Assembly: GCA_945932315.1 (NCBI GenBank)
Contig: CAMEPU010000005.1
Coordinates: 1 to 32,077 of the forward strand
Reading direction: 5' to 3'
DNA: 32,077 nt
From: an uncultured Clostridia bacterium
Lineage (GTDB): Bacteria; Bacillota; Clostridia; Oscillospirales; Butyricicoccaceae
Shown here: positions 28,434 through 32,077 of the stretch, in pieces
How positions within the stretch are numbered: the first letter of the stretch is position 1
How the letters are laid out: every line of letters starts with the position of its first letter
Notes under the pieces: model-generated
The model's input: the letters and a program-made list of their open reading frames with translations, nothing else
What the model was told of the DNA's origin: nothing
The model's database searches: none
Made by a program: the position numbers and the translations under genes

Positions 28434-29492
28434 TTATGCGTTGACGTAGCTCATCAGGTTCTCGTAAGAGGTATCGTCGCCGTAGGCGTCGGTGTATTCG
28501 ACCTCAGCCTCGTCCATGGCGGCCTGCAGCTCGGTATAAAGATCCGAACCGGTCGCGAGCGTGATGACTTCGCTGCTGTATTCGTCAAAGAGCTCGTCGG
28601 TCGTCGGGTAGCGGCGGATGATCGACCAGCCCAGCTCGGTCTCGACGACGTCCGAATAATCGCCGATCTCGAGCGCCTTGGCGGCCTCGACAAAGCCGGT
28701 CAGAGAGGTCGAGCCCTCGGTCAGAACGTAGCCGTCCGGATAAGAGACGAGCGCGCCGGTGTCGTCCGTGTGTTCGGCCATCAGGGCTTCAAAGTCGCCG
28801 CCCGCTTCCAGCGCGGCCAGCACCTCGTCGGCCTCGGCGCGCTTCTTGATCAGGCCGGCCTCGTCGAGCGCGGCGCCCGAATCGTCGGTTTTGGCGAAGA
28901 GGATGTGCTTGCAGACGACATAGTTGTCGTCAAAGTACGCGCGCTGGTCGGCGGTGTTGAACTTGGTGCCTTCCTCGCCGTAGTAAGCGTCATACAGCAT
29001 CTGCATGTAAACGGTGATCGCGACGCTGTTGTCATACATGCGCTCGCTCAGGCCGGCTGCCTCCAGCGAAGCTTCCCACGCATCCCGGCCGCCCGCGTTC
29101 TTGATGTCGTCCTTTTTCATCTGGTTCGCGGCGTCGAGGGTCATGCGGTCGATCTTCGGCCGGCCGGCTTCGTCGTACAGATTGAGGATGGTGTGCCACA
29201 TCTTCTCCTGGTTGACGGCGTTTTCAAACAGATAGGAAACCATGGCCGGACCGGTGGTCTCGTCCGAGAACAGCTCGGCGGTATAGCCCTGGGCTTCCAT
29301 GTTTTGATACATGGTCGACAGAAAGTAGGAAAATTCTTCCCGGGAAACGGCGCTGCCGTCAATCGTCATAACCGTCTCCGAGTTTTCGGGCTGCTGATAG
29401 CCGACCTTGGGGATGCCCCACTGCACGGTGGCGCCGACGGCGACCGCGGCCATAACGACGCCCGCCGCAAGGCGCTTGATTATTGTGTTCAT
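28434..29492 (-). CDS. Membrane-anchored/secreted PpiC/SurA/PrsA-like peptidylprolyl isomerase (foldase)
   Basis: N-terminal signal/TM (MNTIIKRLAAGVVMAAVAVGATVQW), SurA-N-like helices, VCKHILFAKTDDSG...ALEAGGDFEALMAEHTDDTG...YVLTEGSTSLTGFVEAAKALEIGDYSDVVETELGWSIIRR parvulin-like domain. Confidence 0.85.
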   Translation of the reverse strand: MNTIIKRLAAGVVMAAVAVGATVQWGIPKVGYQQPENSETVMTIDGSAVSREEFSYFLSTMYQNMEAQGYTAELFSDETTGPAMVSYLFENAVNQEKMWHTILNLYDEAGRPKIDRMTLDAANQMKKDDIKNAGGRDAWEASLEAAGLSERMYDNSVAITVYMQMLYDAYYGEEGTKFNTADQRAYFDDNYVVCKHILFAKTDDSGAALDEAGLIKKRAEADEVLAALEAGGDFEALMAEHTDDTGALVSYPDGYVLTEGSTSLTGFVEAAKALEIGDYSDVVETELGWSIIRRYPTTDELFDEYSSEVITLATGSDLYTELQAAMDEAEVEYTDAYGDDTSYENLMSYVNA

Positions 29493-29601
29493 AGTCTGAT
29501 TACTCCTATAAATAATGTTGCGCGGATTGGATACGGCTTTCATTATAGCACGAAGCGCCGCGCAATACAATGCAGTTCACAGAATCATCATAATTGGGCG
29601 C

Positions 29602-30417
29602 TCAGAGCCGGTCGAGGAAGGAATGCCGCCCGGTATCGTCCCGCCAGCCGAGCACCTTTTTGGTGTCCACATTTTTGACCGCGTTCAGAATATTGGCCTC
29701 GATCTGCGGGTTCTGTGCGGCCAGTCCGGCGATCAGCGCCTTGATCTCGGCCCGCTTGGTGTCCTGCTCGCGCGCGGCCGCCGGGCAGGCGCAGGGCAGG
29801 AAGGTCAGTCCACAGTACGCCGCCCATTCCTTCACGGCGGCCTCGCGGGTGAAATAGAGCGGCCGGATGAGCTCCATCCCCTCGTAATTGGCGGCCGCCA
29901 GACGGGGCAGCATGGCCTGCACCTGGCCGCCGTACAGCAGCCCCATCAGCACGGTCTCGATTGCGTCGTCATAGTGGTGGCCGAGGGCGATCTTGTTGCA
30001 GCCGAGCGCCCGCGCCTGGGCGTACAGATTACCCCGGCGCAGTTTGGCGCACAGGAAGCAGGGGTGCTCGGGCGCGTGCCTGCCCGCGATGCGGAGGACG
30101 TCGGTCTCGAACACGGTCAGCGGCAGCCCGAGCCGCGCCATGTTTTCCTCGATGTGCCGGCGGTTCTCGGCCGGATAGCCCGGGTCCATCGCGAGAAACC
30201 GCACCTCGAAGCCGCCGCGCGCCGCGCAGTCGTCGAGCAGCAGGCCGAGCAGCGCCGAATCCTTGCCGCCCGAGATGCAGACCGCGATCCGGTCGCCCGG
30301 CCGCACCATCTCAAATTCCCGCAGCGCCCGGTTGAACGGGTTGCAGATCTGCCGTGCAAAGCGGGTGTGAACCGCCTGTAAAATTTCTTTACGCTCCATA
30401 TCTTTCCTCATTTTCAT
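29602..30417 (-). CDS. TtcA-family tRNA 2-thiocytidine biosynthesis-like ATPase (PP-loop)
   Basis: CISGGKDSALLGLLL PP-loop, CFLCAKLRRGNLYAQARALGCNKIALGHHYDDAIET; likely start at the internal MERKEILQ. Confidence 0.85.
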   Translation of the reverse strand: MKMRKDMERKEILQAVHTRFARQICNPFNRALREFEMVRPGDRIAVCISGGKDSALLGLLLDDCAARGGFEVRFLAMDPGYPAENRRHIEENMARLGLPLTVFETDVLRIAGRHAPEHPCFLCAKLRRGNLYAQARALGCNKIALGHHYDDAIETVLMGLLYGGQVQAMLPRLAAANYEGMELIRPLYFTREAAVKEWAAYCGLTFLPCACPAAAREQDTKRAEIKALIAGLAAQNPQIEANILNAVKNVDTKKVLGWRDDTGRHSFLDRL

Positions 30418-30512
30418 TGGTGAACATTTTCAGAATTTTCCACTACACGCGGACATGATTCCACACACGGAATACATTTTTGTATATAGTGACTAAATTT
30501 AGATATAACTAT

Positions 30513-30566
30513 TTATTCATTTCGTCCTATTCGCCGCTTGCAAAACCGCATACTCTGCGGTAAGAT
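30513..30566 (+). promoter_or_regulatory. Array promoter 1 with conserved upstream box
   Basis: TTATTCATTTCGTCCTATTCGCCGC + TTGCAA - 17 bp - TAAGAT. Confidence 0.8.
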
Positions 30567-30829
30567 AAAGACAGTTCAGGGAACGAAACACAGACCGCCG
30601 ATCACGAGATTTCCAGCTCCGAAGCATGGATTCACGGACGGGGGGATGGTGTGGAAGGGGGGGCGGCAAGCCCCCGCTTCCGCGATCCAATCATCGGATT
30701 TTCAAACTTTTTGAAGTTTGAAAATCCGGACGCAGCTTGGCGAAAGAATTTTCGACAGGCTGCGTTCAGGGAACTGAACCGAGAGCAAAAACAAACCACA
30801 GATTATCCCAAGAAAGGGGACCACAAATC

Positions 30830-30931
30830 ATGAAAATGTTCGATTACATCAAGGCGATTGCAGAAGTTGAGTATGAGTCCTCGCTGACTCGTCAGATCCA
30901 TAGAAATTCCGCCAACCGCAGCAAGCGCTGA
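30830..30931 (+). CDS. Small peptide 1 (33 aa), uncharacterised paralogue
   Basis: MKMFDYIKAIAEVEYESSLTRQIHRNSANRSKR; RBS AAAGGGG; same length and N-terminal pattern as two downstream ORFs. Confidence 0.75.
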   Translation: MKMFDYIKAIAEVEYESSLTRQIHRNSANRSKR

Positions 30932-31021
30932 AACCAAACGCCCGGCCATGTGCGGCGGGAAACTTCCCCCGCCTCTCTTATCATAAATCCAATCCGTTTC
31001 ATTCGTCTACTTCTTTTTAAA

Positions 31022-31056
31022 TTGTCCACTCCTTTTTCTACTTTCTACTTTCTCTT
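31022..31056 (+). repeat. CU-rich 3'UTR tract, copy 1
   Basis: TTGTCCACTCCTTTTTCTACTTTCTACTTTCTCTT, identical to the copy at 31474. Confidence 0.9.
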
Positions 31057-31062
31057 TAAGTC

Positions 31063-31094
31063 AGGGAGCCCGGCCGGATACGGTCGGGCTCTCT
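31063..31094 (+). terminator. Terminator hairpin of unit 1
   Basis: AGGGAGCCCGGCCG-GATA-CGGTCGGGCTCTCT then GGCGTTTTCC. Confidence 0.7.
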
Positions 31095-31176
31095 GGCGTT
31101 TTCCGTCCGGCACGGACAGGTGTCGCTGAGATAAAATGCTTTTTAGTGAATTATGCATAAAAACTTTTTCTATATT

Positions 31177-31230
31177 TTATTCATTTCGTCTTATTCGCCG
31201 CTTGAAAAAAGCCTGGGGCCGGAGTAAGAT
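31177..31230 (+). promoter_or_regulatory. Array promoter 2 with conserved upstream box
   Basis: TTATTCATTTCGTCTTATTCGCCGC + TTGAAA - 17 bp - TAAGAT. Confidence 0.8.
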
Positions 31231-31303
31231 AAAGACACCGTTGAGAGAACGGGCACAGCAAACGATCAGAAGTGTATCACCCGACGAAGGAGGATTCCCT
31301 GGC

Positions 31304-31405
31304 ATGCTGTTTTATGATTTTGTGCGCGCCATCGCCGATGGAAGGGTTGACGCGAATACAATTCACCGGCTCGTTCAGGAAGCCGACCTGCGCGAAAAGC
31401 GCTGA
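31304..31405 (+). CDS. Small peptide 2 (33 aa), uncharacterised paralogue
   Basis: MLFYDFVRAIADGRVDANTIHRLVQEADLREKR; strong RBS GAAGGAGG; the longer ORF call from 31136 would start upstream of the promoter and is unlikely. Confidence 0.78.
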   Translation: MLFYDFVRAIADGRVDANTIHRLVQEADLREKR

Positions 31406-31473
31406 GCGGCAACCCGACCAAATGCGGCAGACCCCCGCCGCTTTCCATATATTCTTTCTCCACCTTATTCATT

Positions 31474-31508
31474 TTGTCCACTCCTTTTTCTACTTTCTAC
31501 TTTCTCTT
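31474..31508 (+). repeat. CU-rich 3'UTR tract, copy 2
   Basis: TTGTCCACTCCTTTTTCTACTTTCTACTTTCTCTT. Confidence 0.9.
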
Positions 31509-31513
31509 AAAGG

Positions 31514-31546
31514 CGATGAGCCCGGCCGAATCGGCCGGGCTCATCG
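31514..31546 (+). terminator. Terminator of unit 2
   Basis: CGATGAGCCCGGCCGA-ATCGGCCGGGCTCATCG then TCTTTTTG. Confidence 0.85.
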
Positions 31547-31600
31547 TCTTTTTGTCGGGTTTTTGAATTGTGCAAGTATAACAAAAATACAGTTTGATTT

Positions 31601-31654
31601 TTATTTAATTCGTCTAATCTTTCGCTTGTCAAATTTATGTAAAAAGAGTAAGAT
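31601..31654 (+). promoter_or_regulatory. Array promoter 3 with (diverged) upstream box
   Basis: TTATTTAATTCGTCTAATCTTTCGC + TTGTCA - 17 bp - TAAGAT. Confidence 0.78.
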
Positions 31655-31716
31655 AGGTACAGTTCCGAGGGGAACGAAAGAAACGATAAAACACCACTTG
31701 AAAGGGGTCTTAATAT

Positions 31717-31818
31717 ATGAAGTTCTTCGAATCTCTCCAGACGCTGGCCGATATGCAGATGCAGTGCATGATGCCCGGCTATTACACCCGCAGCATCGAA
31801 AAGCGCCATCAGCGCTAA
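31717..31818 (+). CDS. Small peptide 3 (33 aa), uncharacterised paralogue
   Basis: MKFFESLQTLADMQMQCMMPGYYTRSIEKRHQR; RBS GAAAGGGG; 102 nt like the other two. Confidence 0.77.
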   Translation: MKFFESLQTLADMQMQCMMPGYYTRSIEKRHQR

Positions 31819-31892
31819 GAAAACCCCTGTTTTCTTAACCATTCCGGACAATCACGTCCGTTTTCCTTTTCTCACAAGCTGAGAAATCTCTT

Positions 31893-31914
31893 TTGTCCAC
31901 ACTCCTTTTTCTCT
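31893..31914 (+). repeat. CU-rich 3'UTR tract, partial copy 3
   Basis: TTGTCCACACTCCTTTTTCTCT, related to copies 1 and 2. Confidence 0.75.
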
Positions 31915-31923
31915 ACGAGCAGG

Positions 31924-31951
31924 CGCGCCTGACACCGCACGGTCAGGCGCG
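31924..31951 (+). terminator. Terminator of unit 3
   Basis: CGCGCCTGAC-ACCGCAC-GGTCAGGCGCG then TCTGTTCGTTTTTT. Confidence 0.85.
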
Positions 31952-32077
31952 TCTGTTCGTTTTTTAAAAGTTAATTATGCAACGGTATGAAAACGCCCGG
32001 CGCAGATGCCCGGGGGTCATAAGAAAGTAATATCGTATTTTTGCAGGAACGGCATGGCTTCGGTCATGCCGTTTCCT

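Noticed and set aside
31136-31405. 89-aa ORF that extends peptide 2 upstream
   Set aside because: The extension overlaps the conserved promoter and 5' hairpin; the 33-aa start has the strong RBS and matches sister peptide lengths.
30830-31818. Peptides as Agr-type cyclic lactone autoinducers or leader peptides
   Set aside because: No conserved Cys, no AgrB/AgrD neighbours, no codon runs, and each unit has its own terminator after the ORF rather than a downstream structural gene.
30513-31951. Three similar repeat units as a possible CRISPR array
   Set aside because: Repeats are roughly 400-700 bp units with promoter/ORF/terminator structure, not 20-50 bp repeats with uniform spacers; no cas genes.
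32045-32077. Hairpin GGAACGGCATG-GCTTCGGT-CATGCCGTTTCC at the window end
   Set aside because: Looks like a terminator, but the flanking sequence is cut off, so orientation and associated gene cannot be judged.

Overview
This is a high-GC Firmicutes-like window, probably a gut Oscillospiraceae/Ruminococcaceae relative (inference from gene content). From left to right it contains the following. (1) The 3' end of a DUF4430 surface protein, EcfT, a xylose-isomerase-like TIM barrel (CbiR candidate) and an 886-aa EcfA-EcfA-S fusion, together looking like a corrinoid/cofactor uptake and remodelling operon. (2) On the minus strand, a TrkH-TrkA / membrane-anchored 184-aa protein / truncated KdpD / KdpE potassium operon. 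(3) A low-molecular-weight protein tyrosine phosphatase (LMW-PTP) gene, followed outward by a decayed mobile-element zone (about 11.3-18.3 kb). That zone holds an integrase tail, a probable group II intron scrap, an SLH-anchored metallophosphoesterase, DUF6809 and TnpV-like ORFs, an AAA/DUF4143 ATPase and a 12-aa stub of an ADP-ribosylglycohydrolase. Two extra truncated LMW-PTP 5' ends mark likely successive integration events. (4) A siroheme nitrite/sulfite reductase. (5) A Trp T-box (UGG specifier) and a complete trpEGDCFBA operon. (6) An alpha/beta hydrolase, a DUF554 protein, a PpiC/PrsA-like foldase and a TtcA-like protein, all on the minus strand. (7) At the right end, three tandem transcription units, each encoding an exactly 33-aa related peptide. 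Each unit has a near-identical promoter and upstream box, a 5'-terminal purine-loop hairpin, C-rich post-stop hairpins, a CU-rich (anti-Shine-Dalgarno-like) 3'UTR tract and its own terminator. This peptide/RNA array is the best candidate here for an undescribed system.
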